Shown: one piece after another, positions 1 through 7,377 of the stretch
Numbering within the stretch: the stretch's first letter is position 1
How the letters are laid out: each line of letters starts with the position of its first letter
DNA from: Legionellaceae bacterium
GTDB taxonomy: Bacteria > Pseudomonadota > Gammaproteobacteria > Legionellales > Legionellaceae
DNA: 9,936 nucleotides
Direction: 5' to 3'
Assembly (NCBI GenBank): GCA_023266075.1
Contig: JAHFRX010000050.1
Span: 1-9,936, forward strand
The notes under the pieces: generated by a model
The model's database searches: none
Told to the model about the DNA's origin: nothing
Seen by the model: only the letters and a program-made list of their open reading frames with translations
Program-made: the position numbers and the translations under genes

Positions 1-1419
1 AGTCTCTTGCCGACACTTGCTAAAACAGCGCTAATGTCTCTTGGATTAATCAGTGGTCTACCTTATCTTAATCGTGCTAAAGCTTATGCCCATGGTGACC
101 CCGTTTTAGCGGGTATTTATGGTTACAGTATTGTGGCGTCTTTAGGCGGGTTAACGACCTGGGCATTTTTGGACATTACAAAAACCATGCTCGATGATTC
201 AATCAAATGTAATTGCCATTCTGTTGTTATTGCAGCTTTGCTTGGTGTGATTTCAGCATGTCCTATTACGATGATAAGCATTATTTATGATGAGCCACAT
301 TTTTATATATTCTTGGCGTTTATCAGTGTGGCACTAGGTAATGCGTTTCCAATTAATGGCGCTATTCGTGCACTAGAGTCTTATTATCGGTTTAGAAAGC
401 AACCTAAGTTGGGTGCTCAGCATGCTTATCTTCTAAGTGTGATTGAAAAAGCGCAGCGCTATGTTGATACAACTGAGGTAAGTGTATCGTTTCCTGTCAT
501 ACAAGATAGTGGATTATTAGAACAAACGTACACGGTTGAGCATCTTTGTTATGCGCTTAAATGTATGGCTCAAGAGAGCCCACTTAGAAAAGACACATCG
601 CATCTTGCTTATGCGCTTTTATATGGGGTCGGTTCAGCAACGATTGCAATGGGTTGGTTACCTACCAGTTTTAAAGTGATGCATAATGCATTTAATCCTA
701 TCACACAAAATGAAATTGGCTCTACTCTATTAAGTGGTCTTGTGATACTCCCAGACGCGTTTATGGAAGCGTATCTTAGCTTTCAATTGATTGAGCGAAT
801 CACAAACAATATATCGATGCTTTGGAAAGGGCGTTATAAAAAAGGCTTTGCAGAATTGAATTACCCTATGCTTTTAAGCATCTGTATTTGTCTTGGGTTG
901 TTTACAACCGCGTTTAGCTTTACACCTAGAGCGCTAGTGGTTGAGGATAACCAGAAGGGTGTATATAAAAATATTGCGCTATATTGGGTGAGTGCGGCAG
1001 TCATTTTCTTTAAAACAGCAGCTATTCTCAATTTGATCCATTTTTCCATTAGCGCTTTTGCAAAGTACTCCTCTGACAGTCGTCTTGCTCAAGTGGCAAA
1101 AGTGATGGCATATCTTAATCATATACACACGTATATAGATGAGCTCTCAGATGCCAATAAAATTAATACATTGTATGCATTTTTCAAAGATGATCGTGTG
1201 GATTTAGATGCATTTGCACCAAAGCCTATCAGTGATATTGTCTCGCCTTTATGGAAATGGGGAGGACACAAATCATCACAAGGCGTTTCTTTTTTCAAAA
1301 CGGCGATTTATCACCGGATTAGTTTTGGAGGGGATCAGGAAAAAATGGACCTTGTTGATGATCATGTGATGGAGATGTGTGCACCGTCTGAGTCGGCATC
1401 CGCATCGATTTTCAATTAG
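1..1419 (+). CDS. Multi-pass membrane protein, 5' partial, function unknown
   Basis: I do not recognise this protein. The frame is open to the first base of the window and the first possible start here is a TTG at base 7, so the real start probably lies upstream. Numbering from that TTG, about seven hydrophobic segments are visible: near residues 33-56, 72-94, 98-118, 200-220, 236-258, 287-307 and 324-350. A soluble stretch of about 80 residues lies between the third and fourth. The last 120 residues are soluble, and the final 30 are rich in acidic and small polar residues (MDLVDD, then SESASASIFN). An intact 470-codon frame with a consistent hydrophobic pattern makes it a real gene. Its last 15 or so codons lie across the point where a toxin remnant on the other strand loses its family resemblance, so the C-terminus may be a product of rearrangement. 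A transporter-like or secreted integral membrane protein are both possible; neither is shown. Confidence 0.8.
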   Translation, partial: SLLPTLAKTALMSLGLISGLPYLNRAKAYAHGDPVLAGIYGYSIVASLGGLTTWAFLDITKTMLDDSIKCNCHSVVIAALLGVISACPITMISIIYDEPHFYIFLAFISVALGNAFPINGAIRALESYYRFRKQPKLGAQHAYLLSVIEKAQRYVDTTEVSVSFPVIQDSGLLEQTYTVEHLCYALKCMAQESPLRKDTSHLAYALLYGVGSATIAMGWLPTSFKVMHNAFNPITQNEIGSTLLSGLVILPDAFMEAYLSFQLIERITNNISMLWKGRYKKGFAELNYPMLLSICICLGLFTTAFSFTPRALVVEDNQKGVYKNIALYWVSAAVIFFKTAAILNLIHFSISAFAKYSSDSRLAQVAKVMAYLNHIHTYIDELSDANKINTLYAFFKDDRVDLDAFAPKPISDIVSPLWKWGGHKSSQGVSFFKTAIYHRISFGGDQEKMDLVDDHVMEMCAPSESASASIFN

Positions 1420-1664
1420 ACCTCTTTCGAATTCAAAATTTTCTACTAATGCATCAAGCACATGCATATTCATCATCTGTTTGGTTCGTTCTAGCTTATC
1501 TTTTGTGATATCAGGTCGTGATTTTAAAACGTTCCTCATCCATTCATCATGGATTCTATTAGACCATTTGGCCCGATAAAGATCACTAAGAGCCAACTCC
1601 ATAAGTAGATCGCGTAGTGGTGCAGGATAGAGTACGCAGGCATCGTACAAAGCGGTAAAATGAA

Positions 1665-1668
<4 letters not shown>
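1276..1668 (-). pseudogene. PIN-domain toxin remnant, C-terminal half lost
   Basis: The N-terminus (MIHFTALYDACVLYPAPLRD, with the first PIN acidic residue at Asp9) and the following stretch to about residue 87 resemble VapC-like PIN-domain ribonucleases paired with excisionase-type HTH antitoxins. From memory, intact family members run to roughly 180 residues with a second acidic cluster (a DPDDRH-like motif) and a later N-x-K-D-F motif; neither is present here. After about residue 87 (near base 1408) the reading becomes Cys/Arg-rich and unlike the family, and it overlaps the end of the membrane protein gene on the other strand. A neighbouring frame reads an acidic D-A-D-A-D string there before stopping, which could be a frameshifted trace of the missing motif. 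The start codon overlaps the antitoxin stop as ATGA (1665-1668), the usual coupling of such pairs. Without the second half of the active site it should be inactive. Confidence 0.7.
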
Positions 1669-1914
<246 letters not shown>

Positions 1915-1953
1915 CCCAGGCGTGGATCTTAATCTTAACCTAACAAAAATGCT

Positions 1954-1959
1954 ACTATA
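1954..1959 (-). promoter_or_regulatory. Possible -10 element for the tRNA gene
   Basis: On the minus strand TATAGT lies about 40 bases before the first tRNA base, which would give a leader of about 33 bases. No convincing -35 hexamer sits 16-18 bases upstream, so this is a weak proposal. Confidence 0.25.
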
Positions 1960-1982
1960 TTTTTCATCTTGTATCGAGTTTT

Positions 1983-2009
1983 TTGTTAATATAGATCGTG
2001 AGGTATTAT
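1983..2009 (+). promoter_or_regulatory. Possible promoter of the Deg protease-proC unit
   Basis: TTGTTA (1983-1988) and TATTAT (2004-2009) resemble sigma-70 hexamers, but the spacer is 15 bases, shorter than ideal. It lies about 45 bases before the protease start. The 140-base gap to the tRNA must hold promoters for both outward-facing units. No extracytoplasmic-sigma-type motif was recognised. Confidence 0.35.
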
Positions 2010-2040
2010 CTTAAAAAGTTAATTGATTCAAAGTATGTTC

Positions 2041-2049
2041 GGAGGTGAT
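2041..2049 (+). promoter_or_regulatory. Near-perfect Shine-Dalgarno of the Deg protease gene
   Basis: GGAGGTGAT matches the anti-Shine-Dalgarno end of 16S rRNA over nine bases and lies five bases before the ATG at 2055. It fixes that start and suggests strong translation initiation. Other genes in the window have much weaker sites. Confidence 0.85.
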
Positions 2050-2054
2050 GAAAG

Positions 2055-3122
2055 ATGAATAAAAATTATTTATTGTTAAGTTTATTTCTAGTAGCTATAA
2101 CACATAGTGCAGTAAGTTTGGCAAAAAATGAAGTAATTCAATTTCAGCCAGATGAGCAAAATACTATTTCAGTTTTTGAAAAAATGGCACCTATGGTTGT
2201 TAATATTCATAAAATTAATCATGTTGTGAACCCCAATATGGAGTTTGTTCCCGTTGAAACGGGTACTGGTTCTGGATTTATGTGGGATAACCGGCATATT
2301 GTGACAAATCATCATGTTATTCAGGGGGCCAGTGAAGTTATAGTGACATTTAACAATGGTAAGGCTGTTCGCGCTAAATTGCTTGGTGCATATCCGCGAA
2401 AAGATATTGCTGTACTTTCATTAGAACACACAGCACCAGTAGATTCGATGGATTTACCATCACATTTTCCGATTGCAGACTCTTCGAAATTACGTGTAGG
2501 TCAGAATGTAATTGCGATTGGTAATCCTTTTGGTCTTGATCATACATTAACGAGAGGCATTATTTCAGCATTAAATCGTCAAATCCCAAATAGTCACGGC
2601 GCTTATTTAAGTGATCTAATTCAAACGGATGCTTCAATTAATCCTGGTAACTCAGGGGGGCCCTTGTTGAATAGTCAAGGTCAATTGATAGGGATGAACA
2701 CGGCAATTTACTCTACCTCAGGCAGCTCAGCAGGTATTGGTTTTGCGATTTTGTCTAATGATATTCAGCGTGTTGTGAACGATCTCATTGACTATGGAAA
2801 AGTTAAACAATCTGGCATTGGTGTATTAATCTATAGTGATGCCGTGGCCGAGCAACTTACCGTGAAAGGCATATTAATTAACAAAGTTCTCCCAGATACA
2901 CCTGCCAATAAAGCAGGTCTGCGTGGTACGGTTCGTGATAATCAGGGAAATATTTTATTAGGCGATATTATTACTGAAATTGATGGAAAGCGTGTGAAAA
3001 CGACGGTTGATCTCTTGCGTTATATCGACACGGTGCCTGTTGGGCATGCAATAACGCTGGCTTTTGTCCGACAAGGAAAAGAACATCATATCGAGCTCAA
3101 AACTACGGAGATTTCAGATTAA
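2055..3122 (+). CDS. Deg/HtrA-family periplasmic serine protease with one PDZ domain
   Basis: This is a trypsin-fold protease for envelope protein quality control. A signal peptide (MNKNYLLLSLFLVAITHSA) with likely cleavage after SLA near residue 23 directs it to the periplasm. The catalytic triad is visible: His87 in TNHHVI, Asp117 in RKDIAV and Ser200 in NPGNSGGP. A single PDZ domain follows from about residue 255 to 350 (KGILINKVLPDTPANKAGL, then LLGDIITEIDGKRV). At 355 residues it is the size of Escherichia coli DegS, but it has a cleavable-looking signal rather than an obvious retained anchor and lacks the second PDZ of DegP/DegQ. The insertion RGTVRDNQGNILLGD in the PDZ domain and the RGIISALNRQIPN loop recall plant Deg1 and its bacterial relatives. 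The next gene, proC, starts two bases after its stop, so the two are probably cotranscribed. Family assignment is secure; its exact place within the Deg family is not. Confidence 0.95.
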   Translation: MNKNYLLLSLFLVAITHSAVSLAKNEVIQFQPDEQNTISVFEKMAPMVVNIHKINHVVNPNMEFVPVETGTGSGFMWDNRHIVTNHHVIQGASEVIVTFNNGKAVRAKLLGAYPRKDIAVLSLEHTAPVDSMDLPSHFPIADSSKLRVGQNVIAIGNPFGLDHTLTRGIISALNRQIPNSHGAYLSDLIQTDASINPGNSGGPLLNSQGQLIGMNTAIYSTSGSSAGIGFAILSNDIQRVVNDLIDYGKVKQSGIGVLIYSDAVAEQLTVKGILINKVLPDTPANKAGLRGTVRDNQGNILLGDIITEIDGKRVKTTVDLLRYIDTVPVGHAITLAFVRQGKEHHIELKTTEISD

Positions 3123-3124
3123 AA

Positions 3125-3940
3125 ATGAATCAATCAATCAAAATTAGTTTTATTGGATTTGGGCATTTGGCAAGAGCGTTAGTGCATGGCGCTCTTCAAG
3201 CGAATGCCTTACATCCTGATATGCTGGTGGTCACAAGTCCAAGCTTAATTCAACAAAAGATTGATTGTCCGTTTAAGATAGCGCTAACCAACCAAGATGC
3301 AGTATCTGGAGCGGACGTGATTGTGCTCGCGGTAAAGCCACAGCAAGTAGCACTGGTCTGTCATGAGATTGCAGAAATGATTGAATGTAATCAATTGATT
3401 GTCTCCGTTGCAACAGGGAAAACTACAGCGGCGATTATACATTATCTCAATAAAACTCGGTTGTCTGTCATACGAGCTATGCCCAATACCGCTGTTGCTG
3501 TTCAAGAAGGCGTAACCGCACTTTATCATAATGAATACGTCACTGTAGCACAGCGTGATTTTGTACATACATTATTCAAAGCGACAGGCGCTGTAATTGA
3601 TGTTGATAAAGAAGATGATATTGATTTGATCACCGCACTTTTTGGAAGTGGCCCTGCTTATTTTCTCTATTTGCAAGAAGCCTTGGAAACAGCCGCCGTG
3701 AAGCGTGGCTTATCAATAGAGGTTGCACAATTACTGACGAAGCAAACCATGTATGGTACCAGTTTACTAACACATAATAGCCCTGTTACTTTTCAGGAGA
3801 AGAGGGTTGAGGTGACCTCCATGCGTGGTACGACGGCTGCAGCCATCGCGTACCTTGAGAGCCACGATTTTATGCAACTGATCGACACCATGATCGAAAA
3901 AGCCTATCTTCGCGCTAAAGAATTAAGTACTTCCTCATAA
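3125..3940 (+). CDS. proC: Pyrroline-5-carboxylate reductase (proline biosynthesis)
   Basis: This enzyme reduces 1-pyrroline-5-carboxylate to L-proline with NAD(P)H, the last step of proline synthesis, in the cytoplasm. The N-terminal Rossmann motif is ISFIGFGHLARAL (residues 7-19, GxGxxA form). AVKPQQV (69-75), RAMPNTAV (117-124) and GSGPAYFLYLQEA (174-186) are family signatures, followed by the C-terminal dimerisation helices. The substrate-binding loop reads TSMRGTT (231-237), where most members have SPGGTT or SKGGTT; the Thr pair is kept but one Gly is replaced. At 271 residues it is of normal length. It starts two bases after the protease stop with only a weak ribosome site inside the upstream gene, so translational coupling is likely. 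Its end overlaps valS on the opposite strand by 6 bp. Confidence 0.95.
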   Translation: MNQSIKISFIGFGHLARALVHGALQANALHPDMLVVTSPSLIQQKIDCPFKIALTNQDAVSGADVIVLAVKPQQVALVCHEIAEMIECNQLIVSVATGKTTAAIIHYLNKTRLSVIRAMPNTAVAVQEGVTALYHNEYVTVAQRDFVHTLFKATGAVIDVDKEDDIDLITALFGSGPAYFLYLQEALETAAVKRGLSIEVAQLLTKQTMYGTSLLTHNSPVTFQEKRVEVTSMRGTTAAAIAYLESHDFMQLIDTMIEKAYLRAKELSTSS

Positions 3941-6700
3941 CGCCTGAATCTTTGCTTGATGAAGTAACTGCTTCTCTCGTACGAGTTTTGCCTGTGTAAG
4001 CTTTTCCTCTTCTTTTAAAATGACTTCTTTCGGCGCTCTCTCTGTAAATACAGGATTATTTAGTTTTGTTTCTGCGCGTTGAATTTCTTGATCTAGTTTT
4101 TGCAACTCTTTTTTTAACCGCTGTAGCTCGGCTTCTTTTTCAATCAAATCATTCATGGGGATCAGTAGCTCTAAATTCTCAATAATGGCAGAAGCTGAGA
4201 GTGGAGACTCCTGATTGGTTTTTAAATCATGAATGTCAGTCAGCTTAAGAAATGCACATAAAATAGTTCGATATTTTTCAATGCGCGTACGGTCTATTGC
4301 TGTGGCATTATTGAGTAGTAAAGAAATGCGTTTCGCAGGGCTAATATTCATTTCACTTCGAATCGTGCGTATGGCTTGAATCACTTTTTTCAGCCAATCA
4401 AATTCTACCTCTAGCTCAAGATGGATCATGTTTTCTTGCACAGTAGGATACTGACTGAGCATGATAGAGTCAGTGGGCTCATCCGTAATTTTAGGAATTT
4501 TAAGCCAAATTTCTTCAGTGATAAACGGCATAATTGGATGCAGAAGTTTTAAAATTTGTGTGAGTACATGGATGAGTGTATGGCGTGCCGCACGTTTCAT
4601 TGCATTGGATGCACTCTCAGCATATAGAACTGTTTTAGAAAGCTCTAAATACCAATCACAATATTCGTGCCATACAAATTCATACAGTGCATTGGCTAAT
4701 AAATCGAAACGATAGTTTTGATAATGTACATGCGTGTCTTGAATCACTTGTTGCAATTTAGAAAGAATCCACACGTCTGATGCAGCGTACTGAAAAGGAC
4801 CATCTTCAAAATCAACTTTTTCCTCTACTGTATGTGATAGCACATAGCGCGTAGCGTTCCATAACTTATTACAAAAATTACGGTAGCCCTCCACACGCTG
4901 AATATCAAAGCGCACAGTACGCGTGTTTGACGCGAGTGCACAATATGTGAAACGTAATGCGTCTGTGCCATAAGCTGTAATACCCTCTGGGAATTGTTTT
5001 TGCGTCGTCTTGGTGATGCCTTCTTTCACCGATTGAAGCATGAGATTACTTGTGCGCTTATGAATCAACTTCTCCAGACTGATACCATCAATAATATCAA
5101 TAGGATCAAGTACATTACCTTTGGACTTAGACATTTTTTTACCGTCATGATCGCAAATCAATCCAGTAATGAAAATATCACGAAAGGGGACTTTTCCTGT
5201 GAATTTTAATCCCATCATCATCATGCGCGCGACCCAAAAGAAAATAATATCAAATCCTGTAAACAAGACAGATGTGGGATAAAATTGCTCTAGAGCTTCT
5301 GTGCGCTCTGGCCAGCCTAAAGTAGAAAATGGCCAAAGCGCCGAAGAAAACCATGTATCGAGAACATCTTCATCTTGTTTTAAGGTTATCGTTGTATCGA
5401 GTTGATATTTGAATCGAATGTCATTTTCACTATAACCCACGTAAATATTACCTTGGTTATCGTACCAAGCAGGGATACGATGCCCCCACCAAAGTTGTCG
5501 ACTGATACACCAGTCTTCGATATTGTTCATCCATTGGTCGTAGGTTTTTGTCCATTGCTCTGGGACAAATCGAACCTCTCCATTTTTTACGGCGGCAATG
5601 GCAGGCTCGGCCAACGGTTTCATTTTGACATACCATTGGTCGGTGAGTAGTGGCTCAACAATCGATCCTGATTTTTCACCACGAGGTATTTTCAGTTGAT
5701 GAGGCTCAACTTTTAATAACAATCCCAATGATGTTAAATCGGTCACAATTTTTTCTCGCGCAACAAAACGATCCATGCCTTGATATTGAAGTGGTGCGTG
5801 ACGATTAATGGTGCCTTTTTTAGTGAGAATATTGATGGTTGGTAATTGATGGCGCTGACCAATTTCATAATCGTTAAAATCATGTGCCGGTGTGATTTTA
5901 ACGCAGCCTGTACCAAAAGTTGGATCTACATCGTTATCTGCAATAATCGGAATCGTTCTATCGCATAACGGTAATTGTGCATATTTTCCAATTAAATGCT
6001 GATATCGTACATCTTCTGGATGCACAGCAATTGCGGTGTCACCCAACATCGTTTCAGGGCGTGTTGTGGCAATAACAATGCTTTCAGTACTGTCAATGAG
6101 TGGGTAGCGGATATGCCAAATAAAGCCTGACTCTTCTTCAGAGAGAACCTCGAGATCGGAAATTGCCGTACCCAGTTTAGTGTCCCAATTCACAAGCCGT
6201 GTGCCGCGATAAATCAAGCCTTCTTCGTACAGTTGAATAAATACTTTCAATACGGCCTTAGATAGTCCTTCATCCATGGTGAATCGCTCACGAGACCAAT
6301 CCACAGATGAACCAATACGGCGCATTTGACGCGTGATTTCAGAGCCAGATGTTTCTTTCCATTGCCAAACATGCTCTAAAAAATCATCACGTGTCATGTC
6401 TTTTCGAGATAATCCTTGTTGACTTAATTGCCCCTCAACGACTAACTGCGTTGAAATCCCTGCATGGTCAGTACCTGGTTGCCACAACGTACAATGTCCC
6501 ATCATGCGTTGATAGCGAATCATTGCATCCATGAGTGTGTTTTGAAAACCATGACCCATGTGCAAGCTACCTGTGACGTTAGGTGGTGGTAGCATGATGC
6601 AGTATGGTGTGCCTTCACCATGTGGTTTAAAATAGCCTTGAGATTCCCAAGTTTGATAACAGGTTTGCTCGATGGTTTCAGGAGTGTATGTTTTTTCCAT
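3935..6700 (-). CDS. valS: Valyl-tRNA synthetase
   Basis: This class I synthetase charges tRNA-Val with valine and hydrolyses mischarged threonyl-tRNA-Val. The HIGH motif appears as HMGH (residues 47-50) after PPPNVTGS. The CP1 editing domain covers roughly residues 190-340 (ATTRPETMLGDTAIAVHP, then GTGCVKITPAHDFNDYEIG). The catalytic domain resumes with RGEKSGSIVEPLLTDQWYV and DVLDTWFSS, and the KMSKS loop is at residues 522-526. An anticodon-binding helical domain follows, and the last 70 or so residues form the charged coiled coil typical of ValRS that contacts the tRNA. At 921 residues it is slightly shorter than the 951 of Escherichia coli. The ATG at 6700 is supported by ETYxPxxIE-type family start (MEKTYTPETIE), although no good Shine-Dalgarno precedes it. 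No T-box or leader peptide is visible in the short upstream region. Confidence 0.98.
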   Translation of the reverse strand: MEKTYTPETIEQTCYQTWESQGYFKPHGEGTPYCIMLPPPNVTGSLHMGHGFQNTLMDAMIRYQRMMGHCTLWQPGTDHAGISTQLVVEGQLSQQGLSRKDMTRDDFLEHVWQWKETSGSEITRQMRRIGSSVDWSRERFTMDEGLSKAVLKVFIQLYEEGLIYRGTRLVNWDTKLGTAISDLEVLSEEESGFIWHIRYPLIDSTESIVIATTRPETMLGDTAIAVHPEDVRYQHLIGKYAQLPLCDRTIPIIADNDVDPTFGTGCVKITPAHDFNDYEIGQRHQLPTINILTKKGTINRHAPLQYQGMDRFVAREKIVTDLTSLGLLLKVEPHQLKIPRGEKSGSIVEPLLTDQWYVKMKPLAEPAIAAVKNGEVRFVPEQWTKTYDQWMNNIEDWCISRQLWWGHRIPAWYDNQGNIYVGYSENDIRFKYQLDTTITLKQDEDVLDTWFSSALWPFSTLGWPERTEALEQFYPTSVLFTGFDIIFFWVARMMMMGLKFTGKVPFRDIFITGLICDHDGKKMSKSKGNVLDPIDIIDGISLEKLIHKRTSNLMLQSVKEGITKTTQKQFPEGITAYGTDALRFTYCALASNTRTVRFDIQRVEGYRNFCNKLWNATRYVLSHTVEEKVDFEDGPFQYAASDVWILSKLQQVIQDTHVHYQNYRFDLLANALYEFVWHEYCDWYLELSKTVLYAESASNAMKRAARHTLIHVLTQILKLLHPIMPFITEEIWLKIPKITDEPTDSIMLSQYPTVQENMIHLELEVEFDWLKKVIQAIRTIRSEMNISPAKRISLLLNNATAIDRTRIEKYRTILCAFLKLTDIHDLKTNQESPLSASAIIENLELLIPMNDLIEKEAELQRLKKELQKLDQEIQRAETKLNNPVFTERAPKEVILKEEEKLTQAKLVREKQLLHQAKIQAL

Positions 6701-6732
6701 AATGCAATCTAGCGCTTAAACAAAAGTGGCAA

Positions 6733-6738
6733 ATTCTA
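6733..6738 (-). promoter_or_regulatory. Extended -10 promoter element of valS
   Basis: On the minus strand TG-G-TAGAAT gives an extended -10 box, with transcription expected to start about 26 bases before the valS ATG. The -35 position holds only a weak TAACAA-like sequence, which the TGn extension would compensate. Confidence 0.5.
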
Positions 6739-6755
6739 CCACACTCAAATGCACG

Positions 6756-6784
6756 TTGTTAGATCTATCCTCTGAAGTTAGAAT
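6756..6784 (+). promoter_or_regulatory. Promoter of the hydrolase-dehydrogenase pair
   Basis: TTGTTA (6756-6761), a 17-base spacer and TAGAAT (6779-6784) form a good sigma-70 promoter. Transcription would begin near 6791. That leaves a GTG at 6793 almost without leader and supports translation from the ATG at 6826. It is back to back with the valS promoter, their -35 regions coinciding. Confidence 0.6.
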
Positions 6785-6825
6785 ATCGTAAAGTGATGAG
6801 TGCTTCCCTACATGGAGAATGGCGT

Positions 6826-7371
6826 ATGTTATTACAACGAAATAAGTCCTGTTTAGTGATTGTGGATGTTCAAGAAAAATTAATGCCTAAAATTCATCAG
6901 TCCTCAGAAATTGAAATGCGTTGTTCTTGGTTGATGCGTCTTGCAGGGGAACTGAAAATTCCTCTGATGGTCAGTGAACAATATCCAAAGGGTTTAGGTG
7001 AAACACTTCCTTCATTACGACAGCTCATGCCTGGAAAAACTGATATTGAAAAAGTACATTTTTCTTGTTATCGCGATCCATCTTTTATTAAGCATTGGCG
7101 TACCGTCAATAGAAAACAGGTTGTGTTGGCGGGGATTGAAACGCATGTATGCGTGCTACAAACAGCGCTTGATATGAATGCTGCCGGGATTGATGTTTTT
7201 GTAGTCACTGATGCTGTTAGTAGTCGCAATACCATTGATCATGATTGTGCTTTAAAACGCTTGAATCAAGCCGGTGTCCATCTCGTTACCTCTGAGATGG
7301 TGCTATTTGAGTGGTTAGAGCAAGCGGGTAACGCCACATTTAAAGCCATTAGCCAAGCCTTTTTAAAGTGA
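6826..7371 (+). CDS. Isochorismatase-fold cysteine hydrolase, ISOC2-like
   Basis: The protein belongs to the isochorismatase/nicotinamidase superfamily, which uses an Asp-Lys-Cys triad. Counting from the ATG at 6826, these are Asp14 (VIVDVQEKL), Lys76 (IEKVHFSCY) and Cys109 in GIETHVCVLQTAL, where the Glu-Thr before the loop is the usual cis-peptide region. The segments SEQYPKGLGET and VTDAVSSRN resemble human ISOC1/ISOC2 and their bacterial relatives, whose substrates are unknown. A GTG at 6793 would add 11 residues. I prefer the ATG because GGAG lies eight bases before it, the family homology starts there (MLLQRNKSCLVIVD), and the predicted promoter ends at about 6791. The resulting 181 residues are a normal family length. 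A short-chain dehydrogenase follows after six bases, so the two are likely one operon. Fold and catalytic type are secure; the substrate is not known. Confidence 0.9.
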   Translation: MLLQRNKSCLVIVDVQEKLMPKIHQSSEIEMRCSWLMRLAGELKIPLMVSEQYPKGLGETLPSLRQLMPGKTDIEKVHFSCYRDPSFIKHWRTVNRKQVVLAGIETHVCVLQTALDMNAAGIDVFVVTDAVSSRNTIDHDCALKRLNQAGVHLVTSEMVLFEWLEQAGNATFKAISQAFLK

Positions 7372-7377
7372 GTCAAT

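Noticed and set aside
1367..1411. On the minus strand a frame reads D-A-D-A-D-S-D-G-A-H, recalling the DxD-G-x-H motif of topoisomerase B subunits.
   Set aside because: The frame stops a few codons later, has none of the surrounding topoisomerase sequence, and is better explained as a frameshifted trace of the PIN acidic cluster or as chance.
3284..3568. Open frame of 94 codons antisense to proC, and similar antisense frames inside valS.
   Set aside because: No ribosome sites, no recognisable motifs, and all lie wholly within strongly supported genes.
6793..6825. GTG/ATG starts upstream of the isochorismatase-fold gene.
   Set aside because: They have no ribosome site, lie at the predicted transcription start, and the added residues are not family-like.
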